Source: Miscanthus floridulus
Taxonomy: Eukaryota; Streptophyta; Magnoliopsida; Poales; Poaceae
NCBI RefSeq assembly: GCF_019320115.1
Contig: NC_089598.1
Coordinates: 26,827,491-26,891,490 of the forward strand
DNA length: 64,000 bases
Reading direction: 5' to 3'
Positions 11,200 through 23,756 of this stretch are shown piece after piece. The first letter of the stretch is position 1. Each line of letters opens with the position of its first letter. A program made the position numbers and the translations under genes. The notes beneath the pieces are model-generated. The model saw nothing but the letters and a program-made list of their open reading frames with translations. It searched no databases and was not told where the DNA came from.

Positions 11200-11700
11200 C
11201 CCTCGGGGCACCGCCACCCCCTGTCCGGTGCACCGATCGGCTGGTCAAGGCCGATAGTAGGGGTTGGAGCTAGCACCGTCATACCTTGTCTGGTGGCACC
11301 GCCAGCCCTAGGGTGGTGCCCACATGGACTTGGTTTCGAGCAGCAACAGAAGGGTTGTCATCGGACGTGATGGTGTAGACCGCCATGTGCAGGGCGGTGC
11401 ACCGCCAGGTGTTGTCCGGTGGCACCACCACTTTTTTCCTAAGGGTGGTGAGTTTGGTGCTGAGGCGAGGGGGTCACTACCACAGTCACCGCCATGGTGA
11501 TGGCGGTGCACCACCCTATTTTTCTAGAGAGAAGGGTTTTTGGGGTGTTGGCCGGGGTGGCACCGCCACCCCCTGTCTGGTGCCACCGCCGCCTGTCCGG
11601 TGACCATGGCTAGTCAAACTAGCCGTTGCATTCGACCGTTGGGGGCACCACCACCCCATGTTCGATGATCGCATCGTCGTGTCCGGTGCCCTCGTAGAAA
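11200..11700 (+). promoter_or_regulatory. Cluster of GC-rich palindromic motifs ahead of the LTR TATA box
   Basis: Repeated variants of GCACCGCCACCCCCTGTC and TGTCCGGTGCACCG occur near 11207, 11283, 11390, 11500, 11560 and 11680. Many are partly self-complementary. Conserved palindromic motifs upstream of the transcription start are a described feature of Sirevirus LTRs. Lying 40-540 bp before the TATA box, they may act as a regulatory block; that role is inferred. Confidence 0.55.
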
Positions 11701-11738
11701 GTGTAGCTTTGCTCTAATGGTTGTATTTGGCTTGGGGG

Positions 11739-11748
11739 CTATAAATAG
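11739..11748 (+). promoter_or_regulatory. Putative TATA box of the outer Sirevirus LTR
   Basis: CTATAAATAG lies in the middle of the 5' LTR in the plus-strand sense and is a good match to the plant TATA consensus. It follows the palindrome cluster. Transcription would start about 30 bp downstream. Confidence 0.6.
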
Positions 11749-12843
11749 AGGAGCTTGTGCATTTGGCTGGTTGAGCACCTTAGGGTTGTGTTGCCCTTGT
11801 GTGTGCTTGGTTTGATAAGCCTCTAACTCACTTGTGTTTGCGAGAAGTGCGAATCCATTACAAGTGAGTGATTCTAGTATGTTGCATTGTGAGATTACAT
11901 CGAATGGCACTAGGTGATCGAGTAGCTAGCTGGTGGTGCTTGTTACTCTTGGAGGTTGCCACCTTCTAGATGGCTTGGTGGTGGTCTCCATCGAAGCACA
12001 CAAAGAAGATTGTGCGGTGCTCTAGAGAAGTGATTGTAAGGGGGATTGTGCTCACCCCATGGGAGCCACGAAGAGTAACTCTAGTAGAGCAAGACACGAA
12101 GGGCGACAAGTGGTCTGGCCAGGTCAAGTGCTAGAGCTTGTGGTAAGCACTCTATGTGGGAGAGTGTGACTTACGGGTCACCACTAGCAAGAGGACCGAC
12201 GGCAACCTTGGAGCTTGTCTCAATAGGGACTAGCGTGTTGGCAAGCACATGAACCTTGGGATAAAATCACCATGTCATCCTTGTCTTCCCGTTGGTTTGC
12301 AATTCCCTTACATAAGCTTGTAATTACTTTCACATTCATTTTGCTTGTGTAGTTGCTCTTGTAATTAGTTAGCTTGTGTAGCTTGCTAATTACCTTCTTG
12401 CTTGTGTAGCATAGAAGTAGCTCCCTTGTGTGAATAATTCGGTTTGAGTGACCTTGTTAGTCGCATTGCTTAGTTTGTGTAGCTAAGTAATTTGCGCTCT
12501 CTAATTTGGCTTGTGTAGCATTGTTATTGAGCATTGCTAGTAAGCTTAGATGGCTTTGTGCTTTGGCTTACTAGATTGTGTAGGAGCTCCCTCGGTTGTG
12601 TGAAGTACTAGTTGAATAGATTTGTGTGACCTTGCAAGCTAGATTGGTTAGGTAAGCTCTAGCTAGCCTGACACCTTAATTGCTTGTTTAGGATCTTTTC
12701 AAGGTGCTTGATAACTTAGATAGAGGGGTGTAGTCTTGGCTAGACCGATAGTTTTCATTCCGCATTTGTTTTGGATAGCCGACACAATTAATTTAAGAAA
12801 GAACTATTCACCCCCCTCTAGTCTACCATCTCGACCCTACACA

Positions 12844-12855
12844 TGGTATCGAAGC
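12844..12855 (+). other. Primer binding site of the outer Sirevirus
   Basis: TGGTATCGAAGC begins two bases after the LTR end. It differs at two positions from TGGTATCAGAGC, the site complementary to initiator methionine tRNA used by Sireviruses. The gag ATG follows at 12893. Confidence 0.75.
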
Positions 12856-12892
12856 TAGGTCTCTCATTTGTGGTCTTCACCGACCCAAGAGG

Positions 12893-13383
12893 ATGGCGAC
12901 TTATGGGCTAGATGTTGATTGTCCACATATTTTTGATGACACATACTTTGCACGGTGGAAAAATTGGATGATATGGAATTTTAAGTTTATTTGCCCTCAA
13001 ATGTGGTGGATGGTAGATGTAGGCTTTTCTCATGTGTTGGATAAAAAGAATCTAACTCAAGCACAAGAGAAATACCTAGATCTCGACATCCAAGCTACTA
13101 ACATCTTGTATAGATCTTTGGATGATTGCATATTTGGAGAGATCATTAACATGAAGACCGCTCATGAGATTTGAATTCATCTCAATGAGAAGTATAGAAC
13201 GGTCTCCGATGATGATGATGATGAGCCCAAGGAGGAGGCACATGAGGATGTCGAGCATAGACACAATTTAGTGATTGTGGAAGATTGCTCCACCTCATGG
13301 TCAAGTGATGATGATGATGATTATACCACAAGATCACTTGATAAGATTGATGATGATGCCACAAGTGATGCCAATGATGATGC
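12893..13383 (+). pseudogene. gag of outer Sirevirus, N-terminal part
   Basis: The ATG at 12893 is 50 bp after the primer site. The product starts as a capsid-like domain (for example FARWKNWMIWNFKF and LDIQATNILYRSLDD) that would coat element RNA. A TGA at 13172-13174 interrupts it. The following stretch encodes Asp-rich runs from GAT repeats (13209, 13305). The frame is then cut at 13383 by the nested minus-strand Sirevirus and resumes after the duplicated GATGC at 25037-25041. Confidence 0.8.
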
Positions 13384-14631
13384 TGTAGGATATCTGGTTG
13401 GCCTAGAGGGGGTGAATAGGCCTATCAAAACAAACACTTAAACTTTTATCAAATTGACCCTGCGGCACTGCCGCTCTAGAGGGTGGCACTATTGGACAAC
13501 GGCACTGCCGGACTAGAACAGTGACACTACCGCACCTGCAGACAACTTCAAGTCAGTCTAAAATCCATGAACAAAAACTTAGATTAAAGAAATTTCCTAG
13601 CTTACTATAGGTATGACAATCATAGATCAAGAGCTAGAAGTAGTAGAAACACCACACACAAGTAGATCGACTAGAAACCCTAAAAATCACTTCAACCACA
13701 ATATGTCATGCAAGTAATGTAAATCAAGCACAAATGACACAATGATTTATCCTATGGTTTGGCTTGCTACCAAGGCTTGCCTACCTTCATGTTGTTGAGG
13801 TTAGCCACTAAGGCTTAGGGCTTTCCAATCTTTCCTCGTTCTCAAGTCAAGAGACTTAACTCTTGAGATGAGGGGTGAGTTTACTAGCTTTAAGAGATGG
13901 TTACAAACCTCCTGGGGCTACCACACAAGTTAGCAAGCTCCATGGGTGATGCTCTAGCCAGCTAGGAGCCAAGATCCAAGAGTAACAAATACAACCATCA
14001 GCCAAAACATGAACCAAGTGCTCTTTAGAGTTGGGGAATCAATGGAGCTGCTCTCTAATCAAGTTTTGGATCCTTTTTCCTCAAGGATTGATGGAGAAAT
14101 TAATGGATTTGCTTGGGGCTCAAGGTCACCAATGGAGGGCGAGAGAGAGTGTCTCCTTTATGTTTTGGATGAGCTAGAGTGAGAAAGAAGAGGCAGTGTA
14201 CTGTTTGCGAGGAAGGGGAAGGGTATAAATACCCCCAACTCCCAATGGTCACTTAAGTCGAGGTAGTGCCATGGCACAAGTGCGATAGTGCCGCACCACG
14301 CAAGACAGCAAGGGTAAGATTGAAGTGTAGACTGTCTTGGTTGTGAATCTGAGGATGCATGTGTATGTTTGGGCACTTGGTAACACATATTAGCTTAAGC
14401 ATTGTGTCCTCCTTTATAGTATGGTTTTCCTATACACAAATTTAAAATATAAAAGAATTTAAACCTCCTTTGAGTTTGAAGCCATCTATATTTGTAATTT
14501 GGGGCTCCTCCGTTTCGTGTAGCATCCTCGAACATAAATTCCCTACTTGTCATCTCGATAAATCTAATTAGTTCTCTAATTGCGTGGTCATTATCACCAA
14601 AACCCATAATTAGGGCTTGATTGCACTTTCA
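13384..14631 (-). repeat. 3' LTR of the nested minus-strand Sirevirus
   Basis: A 1248-bp LTR that reads TGTAGG...TTTCA on the plus strand. It is followed at 14632-14647 by the reverse complement of a polypurine tract (AATCTCCCCCTTTTT), which marks this as the 3' LTR of the minus-strand element. TATAAATA at 14224-14231 is a possible TATA region. Copies of the GCGGCACTGCCGC palindrome occur near 13461 and 13500. Confidence 0.88.
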
Positions 14632-15673
14632 ATCTCCCCCTTTTTGGTGATTGATGACAACCCAATTAGAGCTTATAAAAGATATAAAATAAATATTGAG
14701 ATTTTTGAGCCATGGGTGTAGAGCCTCCCCCTAAATATGTGAATAGAGAATTGAATTCTCAAATTGGTATAAGAAGCCAAGATTCATATTTTAATGAAAG
14801 TGATGGGGCTCCCCCTACATCTATGCTCCTGTGGGGTGCTGCATATCATGTCAGGTATGTAAAATGTGATGCAAATGATAGTTTATGTACAATATGGTTT
14901 GCTGCTACAGCTAGGTGCGGCACTGCCGCACCAGAGTGCGGCACTTCGGCACTTACTATAACAACACAGATCATAACAGACACTGCACAGCATGTGATAA
15001 ACATATAAAGATATACATTCTAGCACAATTGTATCACAATCGACAACATAGATTAATATATGTCCATATCCCACACATATATAAAGTATTTAAGTAGCAT
15101 TATTATATAAATAGAGTTTGTAATGGACTCTCAAACTCTCACCTAACGAAGACTACTCTAAATGGATACGAACATGACTCTAGCTGCATCAACCTCCATG
15201 GCGTCAAAAAAGTTGTTGACCCCTCTAATTTTCTCTCCCTTTGGCATAAAGCACCAAAAAGAGAAGAAAAGAAGGAAAACCAACACTCACTCCTCATCCT
15301 CTTGGATAGTGTCCCAACTGACATCATCCCTACTAGCAACTCCACTAGCACCTGCAACATTCTCCTCTCCACCACCACCATCATCGTCATCGTTAGAGGA
15401 AGAAGAAGACACCACCGCCCTCCCTTGGTGATGAGTGGTCGAAGTGTGGTGCTCACGCCAGGTGCTCCTCCTCATGGACTGCAAGGTGGTCCTCAAACTA
15501 GTGTGTGGATCAAGCTCTAGCTATTCCTTCTCATCCTCCTCCCCATCCTCTAAATCTGTGTTGGATAGGCTAGGGAGGTCATCAAACCTCAGCGGTGACT
15601 GAACTGGAGAAAGAGGTGGTAGCCCTACACGCTCTCTAGCCTCCCGGTTGGCTTCACAGTTCTCTAACCAGTC
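14632..15673 (-). other. Noncoding 3' part of the nested Sirevirus
   Basis: This lies between the env-position ORF and the 3' LTR. It begins, in element sense, after the stop of the 15674-17059 frame and ends in the polypurine tract at 14632-14647. It includes a GCGGCACTGCCGCAC palindrome at about 14919. The short frames in it have no recognised family. Confidence 0.6.
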
Positions 15674-17059
15674 CTAATATGCGGTCCTCACTGTATAGGT
15701 GCAAGTGGTGAAAATGGCCTTAATCCATCTCCTAAACTTCTCCATCTTCTTTTCCCTGCAAGGCCTAGACCGGGACGACTCATGCACGTCCTCAACTGAT
15801 GGAGAGCATCTCACTGCCCTGTTAGCACCTGCTCCTTGGGTCTTCTCAATCTTGTAGATGGTGTGAAGACCATCTTTCTCAAATCTATAGCCAGTGACCC
15901 TCTCAATCATAAACATGAGATAGGGGGCATAGGGTATCCCCTTTCTCCCATCCTCCATGGTGTTCCTCAGCTCACACCACATGAAACGAGGGACATTAAA
16001 CCTATTACCTCTAGGAGCAAATCTAGCAAGCACATTCCTCACATATCCATTAAGATCAGAAACCGCTCCATCCTTGGGATTAATAGTGTGCCTAATCAAA
16101 TTGTTTAGAATATAATAATAGCTCTTCAGGCCACTGACCTTCCCATCTGCACTTCTCTTGTCAATCCACATATATGCAATGTCACAGATCTCAACTCTAG
16201 CCTCATCATGAATGTAAGTGAAGCCCCGCTACTCCTCTCCAAAACTAAGGATCCGGCTGAAAGTCACAAAATCAACTCTATAATGCCGTCCCTCAGTCAT
16301 CTAGTGAATCTCATCAGTGTAGATACTATAGAAGAAAGTGGCATGGAACTAGGCTAGCACTTCCTCATTTCAATTATATCTAAAGCTCATAATATTAGTG
16401 AGGCCAAACAACTCACAAGCCTTGATCACCTTAATGAATTCTGGCTCATTCTTTGCCTTCATCTCCTCCCAATCAACATACTGCATCTTGACAACTTTGG
16501 ATTTCTTGAAGTTAAAGTTCACAGATGCATAGAAGTTGGAATGAAACTCATTCTAAAACCTATAGTCTATCTCCAAATCCTTTGGCCGCACATAGGGATT
16601 GTTCTCACATGCTTCCTCCACCATCTTTAGCTTTCCTACATAGTTGAGCACGGGATGAGCACGTGTGTCAATAGGATGCCTCATGACTACATCCTCAGAA
16701 TACTCTTTGATGTAGCTCCTGTCAAACTCCTCAAGATGAGGTGGAGTATCTGGGCAAGCACCTAGAGGAATAGTGCGGCCAACCCTCTCCAAGTTCTCCT
16801 CCTGGATCATCTGATCTCTCCTCCCCCTGTCTCTAGCAACATCTCTACCTGCTGCATTGTTGCTGCCCCCTATGGTCCTTTCACAACCACAACGAGTCAT
16901 CTGCTTATCCTGAGGCTCTGTCATCTTCCTCTTCCCCCTTCGGTCATCATCACCTCCTGAGGCCATCTTGGTTTTTGTGGATTGAGGAGGAAAGAGATGA
17001 AATGGCTCCATCCATGAGCTACAACAGCTGCTGGCGATGACAAGGAAGACCAGTAGCAT
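15674..17059 (-). pseudogene. Third ORF in the env position of the nested Sirevirus, broken
   Basis: Two long minus-strand frames (16553-17059 and 15674-16171) are joined by a region that keeps the same style of protein with several stops. Together they would make about 450 residues. The ORF lies after RNase H and before the 3' LTR, where Sireviruses carry an env-like ORF. The first frame starts with a short hydrophobic stretch (LLVFLVIASSCC), but a second ATG at 16966 begins the hydrophilic MASGGDDDRRGKRK, so it is unclear whether the hydrophobic part is real. A segment with RHYRVDFVTFSRIL resembles what I recall of the plant 'putative transposon protein' family. Function is unknown; env-like by position only. 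Confidence 0.6.
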
Positions 17060-17704
17060 GATGTGACACTGCCACAGGCGGCAACACAGTAGGACGGGCG
17101 GTGTTGGCGGCTACCTATGCGTGCGGTGAAGAGAGGGGCAGCGACAGCTGTGCTGAATGAGGGAGAGTTACCCTGGGGGCTAGTAGAAATAAGAGGTAAG
17201 ATGGGACCCCACGGTGATAGCTAATATGGGCTGAATTTCCAGTTAAAATTCAAAGTGCGACACTACCGCACGCCACACGCGGCACAACAGCAGGGCAGGC
17301 GTGGCACTGCCGCACTCTCCAGTACAACAGATTTAGCTACTAGCTAAATACCTCTATATATATAGTATGTGGACACATATCTCAAGCACATTATGATCAG
17401 CAACAAATAATCAATACAAACAATGATCACAAGGCAATTGTTTCTTATGATAAAACATTTTAAGCACAATATTTATACTTTTGCAATTCATTTCTTCTAT
17501 CCATGCTAGTTCATCAATCAAGGTGTGCTATGGTTCAAACCATGTTATGAGAATCAAGAATATTTAGCTCACTACGCAAAGCACAAAACCTTGACTCATC
17601 AAGAGGCTTAGTGAAGATATCGGCTAGTTGCTTTTTGGTGCTCACATGGTAAATTTTGATATCTCCTTTGGCTTCGTGATCTCTCAGGAAATGATGTCGA
17701 ATGT

Positions 17705-20700
17705 CTATTGCTTAGTTCTTGAGTGGCTTACGGGATTATTGGCTAACTTTATGGCACTTTTGTTGTCACACAAGAGTGGGATTTTAGTGAAGTGACATCC
17801 AAAATCTTGAAGGGTTTGCCTCATCCAAAGTAGTTGAGCACAACATGCACCGACTATAATATACTTGGCCTCGGTGGTGGAAATGGCTACACAATTTTGC
17901 TTTTTAGAACTCCAAGACACTAGGGACCGTCCAAGGAATTGACATGTCCTCGAAGTGCTTTTTTGATCTACTTTGCAACCAGCGTAATCAGAATCCGAAT
18001 ATCCAAGTAGATCAAACCTAGAGCCCTTAGGATACCACAAGCCAAGGTTAGGAGTATGTACTAAATATCTCAAGATTCTCTTAATGGCCACTAAGTGACA
18101 CTCTTTTGGGTTAGCTTGAAATCTAGCACACATGCACACACTAAGCATAATATTAGGCCTAGATGCTCACAAATAGAGTAGAGAGCCGATCATGGAGCGA
18201 TATACCTTAGTATCCATGACTTTCCCTTCATCCTTGAGATCTAGATGTCCATTGGTTGGCATAGGAGTTTTGATAGGCTTGGCATTCACCATGTCAAACT
18301 TCTTGAGCATATCATGGGTGTACTTTGTTTGGCTAATAAAAGTTCCATCCTTCACTTGCTTGATTTGAAATCCAAGGAAGAACTTCAATTCACCCATCAT
18401 GGACATCTCAAATCTCTTGGTCATGATCCTACTAAATTCCTCACAAAAAGAATGATTAGTACTACCAAATATTATGTCATCAACATATATTTGGCACACA
18501 AATATATCTTTGCTAACTTTATGAATGAAAAGGGTAGGATCAACTTTGCCTATTTCAAAGCCTTATTTAAGCAAGAATTCCTTAAGGCATTTATACCATG
18601 CTCTTGGTGCTTGCTTAAGCCCATAGAGCACGTTTTGGAGTTTGTAGACATAGTTGGGAAACTTGTGATCTTCAAAGCCTGGTGGTTGCTCAACATAGAT
18701 AAGTTCTTGAATAGGGCCATTGAGAAATGCATTCTTCATATCCATTTGATATAGCTTGAAGTTGTGATGAGCGGCATAGGCTAGAAGCATTCAAATTGCT
18801 TCAAGTCTTGCCATCGGTGCATATGTTTCTTCAAAGTCCAAGCCCTCTACTTGAGTGAAACCTTGAGCAACCAACCTTGCCTTGTTTCTTGTCACCACTC
18901 CATTCTCATCTTGCTTGTTGCGGAAGACCCACTTAGTGCTAATGACATTGGTATTGGGTCTTTCCACCAAAGTCCACACTTGGTTTCTTTCAAAGTTGTT
19001 TAGCTCTTCTTGCATGGCCATCACCCAATCCAGGTCTCCAAGTGCTTGTTCTACCTTAAGAGGCTCCAAAGAGGAAACAAATGAGTAAAATTGGCAAAAG
19101 TTTGCTAAATATGAATGAGTTGTTACCCCCTTTTGAAGACTCCCAATGATGTTGTCAACGGGATGATCCCATTGAATTGTTTGCCTTAGCCTTGGATGCT
19201 AAATGGCCTCTTGTTCATCTTCTGGATCTTCTTCATCATCTTTCTTAAATATGGGTTGTAGGTTTTGTCCTCAAGCTAGAGTTGAATCAGCTACTATTGA
19301 CTGTGTAGGTGCGGCACTACCGCCCTCAAGTGTGGCACTGCCGTGCTCTGGAGTTGCAGTAGGTGTTTGCTACAATGTAGCATTAGGTATGTTAGTGGAA
19401 ATTGGTGCATCAACAACTTAAGGAATCTCCACTTCAATGGCTTCATCTTCTTGTGGTCCAATATCACCAATTGCCAATTACTTGATTGCTTCACATGGTG
19501 GATCCTCCTTTCCTACAACACTTGAATAAACTTGCTCTACTTGAGAGCCATTAGATTCATCAAATGTCACATCTACCGCAATCTCAACTCTCCCGGAGGT
19601 TTTGTTGAATACACGGTAGGCATGCTCATTTGATCCATAACCAAGAAGAAAACCTTCATCAACTTTAGGTGTAAACTTAGAGGTTTTGGGTTTCTTGTTA
19701 AGTATGAAATACTTGCACCCAAACACTCTAAAGATATCTTAGGCTTGTTATCGGTTAGAAGCTCATATGAAGTTTTCTTCAACTTCTTGTGTAGGTAGAG
19801 GCGGTTGATGGCATGGCAAGCGGTGTTGACGGCATCACACCAAAAGATGTCTGACGTCTTGTACTCATCTAGCATTGTCCTTGCCATATCAATAAGTGTA
19901 TGGTTATTCCTCTCTACTACACCATTTTATTGAGGGGTGTATGGAGTTGAAAACTCATGCTTGATGCCCTCTTCATTAAGAAACTCCTTAACTAGAGTAT
20001 TCTTGAATTTGGTCCCATTGTCGCTTCTCACTTTCTTGATAGGAAGACCAAACTCCTTTTGAGATCTTCTAACAAATATCTTCACCTTCTCTTGAACTTG
20101 GCACTTGTTATGCAAGAAAAGTACCCAAGTAAAACATAAATAATCATCAACAATAACAAGACCATATTTGTTACCCCTGATACTTAGGTAGGTGACCGGT
20201 CCAAAGAGATCCACATATATTAGCTCCAATGGTTGCTTGGTGGTCATGATGCTCTTTGGTGGGTGAGGTGCTCCAACTTGCTTTTCGGGTTGACAAGCGC
20301 TACAAATCCTATCTTTCTCAAAGTGAACATTTGTTAGTCTAAGAATGTGTTCATCTTTTAGAAGTTTGGCCAAGTTCCTCATCCCAACATGGGCTAGTCA
20401 GCAATACCAAAGCCAACCCATGCTAGATTTTGCCACTAAACAAGTCTCAAGCTTAGCTTTACTTTTGTTGAAATCAACTAAGTAAAGCTTGTTCTTTAAT
20501 TGACCCATAAAGACAATAGAGGAATCCTCCCATCTAAAGACTTCCACACCCTTATCCAAAAAGAGACAATTGTATCCCATCTCACACAATTGAGAAACAG
20601 ACAATAAATTGTAACTCAACGTATCAACATGTAATACATTTGTAATTGAATGCTAAAGGGTTATAGCAACTTTACCGAGACCAATCACATCCCCTTTTGA

Positions 20701-20850
20701 ATCATCTCCAAAGACAATATTTTCATTTGAGTGCATCATCGGGGAATATGATGAGAACATACTCCTTCCTCTGGTCATATGATTTATACATCCACTATCA
20801 AGCACCCAACTTGATCCACCAGAGGAGTATGCCTACAAAACAAGTTTAGT
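17705..20850 (-). pseudogene. pol of the nested Sirevirus (PR-IN-RT-RNase H), broken
   Basis: Domains in minus-strand order follow the Ty1/copia pattern. The protease has Asp-Ser-Gly at 20791-20799 (WVLDSGC). The integrase begins with the zinc-binding part near 20370 and includes ELIYVDLFGP and VRSDNGTKF (20382-19573). Reverse transcriptase has [33 protein letters not shown]-type sequence (18720) and Tyr-Val-Asp-Asp at 18476-18487. RNase H has YSDSDYAGC and SRSLVSWSSKKQ-type sequence (18148-17705). At least eight stops or shifts separate the pieces. The variable linker between integrase and RT (19200-19480) contains a GCGGCACTACCGC palindrome. No functional polyprotein can be made. Confidence 0.88.
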
Positions 20851-21009
20851 TGCTAGATTTAGGTCCCCAATTTGACTTGGGGCCTTGCATGTTAGTCAAA
20901 AGAATCTTAGGAACCCAAATAGAAGTATTCCTATATATGTTGGTTTCCTTTCCAACATATTTTGCAACCACTTTCCCACAGCTGTTGTTCCTGAAAACAA
21001 AGCATGATG

Positions 21010-23709
21010 TCAAGCTTTATCGAGGTGCATAAGTCTTCGGTTGATAGGCATACTTATTCTTGGTGGCCCACACTGATTCCTTAGGCTTCTAGAAAACCTA
21101 TTTCTCTTGGTACACCTTCTTCTTGGGCTTAGTTTGATCAGGAGCAGAATTGGTAGCCTTCCCATTTTTGTGGGGCACGGCACTATCACTCGGGGACACT
21201 GCACTGCCACAGTCTGTGCATGCTGATCTATACCAATTTTGCCCTTCCTTTCAAACTGCACACACTCATAGCCATTCACTATCGTTCTTCCATTTGTCTT
21301 GACTCCTTTTGTGTGTCCAAGCCCATGCTTGATTGAGGGATGCCTTTCTTGCTTGAATTGTGGCCCTTTTGATTCATCATTTTTCTTATCATTGGATTGG
21401 GTCTTACCTATCCACCCCTTTCCAATGACTTCATTGAGCCTAGCAATTTCCTTTCTCATAGCCTCCATGTTTGCAAAGTTAGTGGAATAAGCATTCAAAT
21501 CAAGATTAAAACATTTTCCACAACCTTGACTAGTGGAGGGAGTAGATGTTTCCTTTGCCTTAGGGAGATGTGAGTTGTTGTCCCAAAGAATGCCATATTA
21601 CATCTCAAGTTCTTTGTGCTTTTCATCCAAGTCACAATACTTTTTGTTGAGAGCTTTATTTGCTTTATTTGTAATAGCATGGTCCTCTTGCTCTTTGGCC
21701 AAAGCCTTGCGCAAGGATTCCACCTCACTTCTCTCTAATGCAAGAGCTTCTTTGCTAGCAATGTAGAGATCCTCTTATTGGATAAGAGTCTCTTCTCTAG
21801 ATTCTAGCTTGGCTTGGACACTCTTTAAATCCTCCATTAGCTTAGTGATGAATAATTTGGTCTTTCCATCCATATTTTTAGTTATCATGTTTATTTCTTC
21901 ATTACTAGATTCATCATCACTAGAGCTATCACTAATATCACTACTAGAGATATCACTAGGAGGTGGAAGAGATTTGGCCTTTGATTTGGATTTTACCTTC
22001 TCACCCTTTGCCATGAGACAAATATGAGGGGAGTAGTAGTCATCATCGGATATGTCGTTGAAGAGCCTTGGTGTGGGGGATGACTTGTGAATAGCAATAG
22101 TTATAATCTTCTCATCCTCTTCACTTGTGCCCTCTTTAGTTGAGTCCCATTCATGCCCAATGTGAGCCTCTCCCATGTACTTCTTGCTCTTTTTATGGTC
22201 GGCCTTCTCCTCTTTCTTGTCCTTGTATTTGTTGTCCTTGATCTCATATGGACACTTGGCAATGAAGTGATTGATATCGATGCTTCCACAATTGTAGCAT
22301 GTCTTCTTTTTCTTGTTTGGAAAGCTTCTCTTCACTACCTTGTAGCCTTTCTTCTTTAGCCCCTTGTGATATCTCTTCATAAAGAGAGCAACATCATCAA
22401 CTTTCTCATATTGATCATCATCATTTTCACTTTCACTTGATGATGATGTGGTCTCTACTCTTTCTTGAACTTGCTTGCTTGCTTTGGGCTTGCTAGTTGA
22501 CGCTTGTTGGTTGATCTTGGACTTGCTTGTAGAGCCTTGTTTGCTTGATTTGTTGGCCTTGACAGCTACATCTTTGATCTTGATGCCCTCTAACTTTGCT
22601 TACAATTCTCCAAATTTCTTCCTCTCATTTGCTTCTTCTCTTTGCATGTCAAAGGTCAAGATACTCCCAAGTACATCATTTGGTGTGAAGTACTCAAGCT
22701 TCTTTTTGTCTCTAATTAGAGTGACTATGGTCTCATTTCTAGGTGAATAAGCTTCTAACATAATCTTGACAACTTTATGATCATCTGGCTCATCACAACC
22801 ATAGCCTCTAATCTTGCGCACTATCGTCATCAACCTATCAAACATCTCTTGTGGCCCGTCTCCATCTAAGATTACAAACCGGTTGAGCTTTGACATCAAT
22901 AAGTCAATTTTTGCCTTTCTCACTTTGTCAACCCCTTCATGTGCTAGGTGCAAAGTGTCCCATATTTTCTTGGCAACATCAACTCCAATCACCATCTAAG
23001 GCACTAAGCAACACACTTGTGGCTTGACTATTGAGGTGAATGATTCTCATATCTTCTAGTGTTGGGTTCTTGGGATCAACTGGTGGCTCAAATCCATTGC
23101 AAACAATCTCCCAAATGTTAGGGTGAAGACCTATAAGATAGCTCTCATCAAGTGCTTCCACTTGGCAAAGTTTGTCCCATTGAAATGAGGTAACTTGCCC
23201 GCGAACACATTGATGAAAGACCTCCGATCATGGTTAGTCATAGGAATAGAAGAGTAGTTAAAGGATACGGCGGCATATTTGTTGTTGTTGGCCTTGCCCT
23301 TTCCTTTCTTCTCCTTCTTGTTCCCCTCCAACACTTGGTATGACTCATTATCATCTCCATATTTGGAACTACTTGATATGCTTGATGATGCACTTGTTGC
23401 CTTCTCTTCTTCTTCCTTCTTCTTCCTAGCTTCTCTTCTTTTTCTTCTTGCTTCTCTCTTAAGCCTGCTTTCTTCTTTCCTTTGCTTCTTCTCCTCTAAT
23501 CGCTCCTCCTCCTTCTTCTTCTCTCTTGCTTCTCTTTTTAGCTTTCTTGCCTCCTTTCTTCTTCTCTCATTATCATCGAGAGTTCTTTAGGCATCGGTAG
23601 CCTCAAGATGTGGTAGTGTGGTGTTGCTTGCTGTCGATGGGCTCAACTCATTGCTGTCTGTGTCGACATCCACCCACTTCATGCTACTAGTTCCTAATCT
23701 AGGCTCCAT
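21010..23709 (-). pseudogene. gag of the nested Sirevirus, broken
   Basis: The candidate ATG is at 23707-23709, about 35 bp after the primer site. The product starts acidic, then has a long Lys/Arg/Glu helix (23590-23340), then a capsid-like domain (FNGTNFAKWKHLM near 23180, KKIWDTLHLAHEG near 22960). A zinc knuckle at 22252-22299 reads CYNCGSIDINHFIAKC, with spacing C-x2-C-x6-H-x4-C, two residues longer than usual. A Ser/Asp-rich and coiled-coil tail continues to about 21010. Several stops and shifts break the frame. The knuckle would bind element RNA. Confidence 0.8.
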
Positions 23710-23742
23710 ACCTCACGCGGTGAAGCATATATGAGGTAACTT

Positions 23743-23754
23743 GCTCTGATACCA
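23743..23754 (-). other. Primer binding site of the nested Sirevirus
   Basis: Reverse complement TGGTATCAGAGC, a perfect match to the site for initiator methionine tRNA. It is separated from the 5' LTR (23757) by two bases, the same spacing as in the outer Sirevirus. Confidence 0.9.
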
Positions 23755-23756
23755 CT

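Larger units (their letters stand above)
10395..12841 (+). repeat. 5' LTR of the outer Sirevirus
   Basis: A 2447-bp LTR bounded by TG (10395) and CA (12840-12841). Its first 540 bp are repeated at 41983-42529. It contains a TATA box near 11740, a cluster of short palindromes at 11200-11700, and a pyrimidine- and TTGTGTAGC-rich 3' half (12300-12640) with several near repeats of CTTGTGTAGC. The open frames inside are not genes. Confidence 0.85.

Noticed and set aside
13200..13330. GAT repeats as a candidate microsatellite locus
   Set aside because: They encode the Asp-rich part of the outer gag and need no separate explanation.
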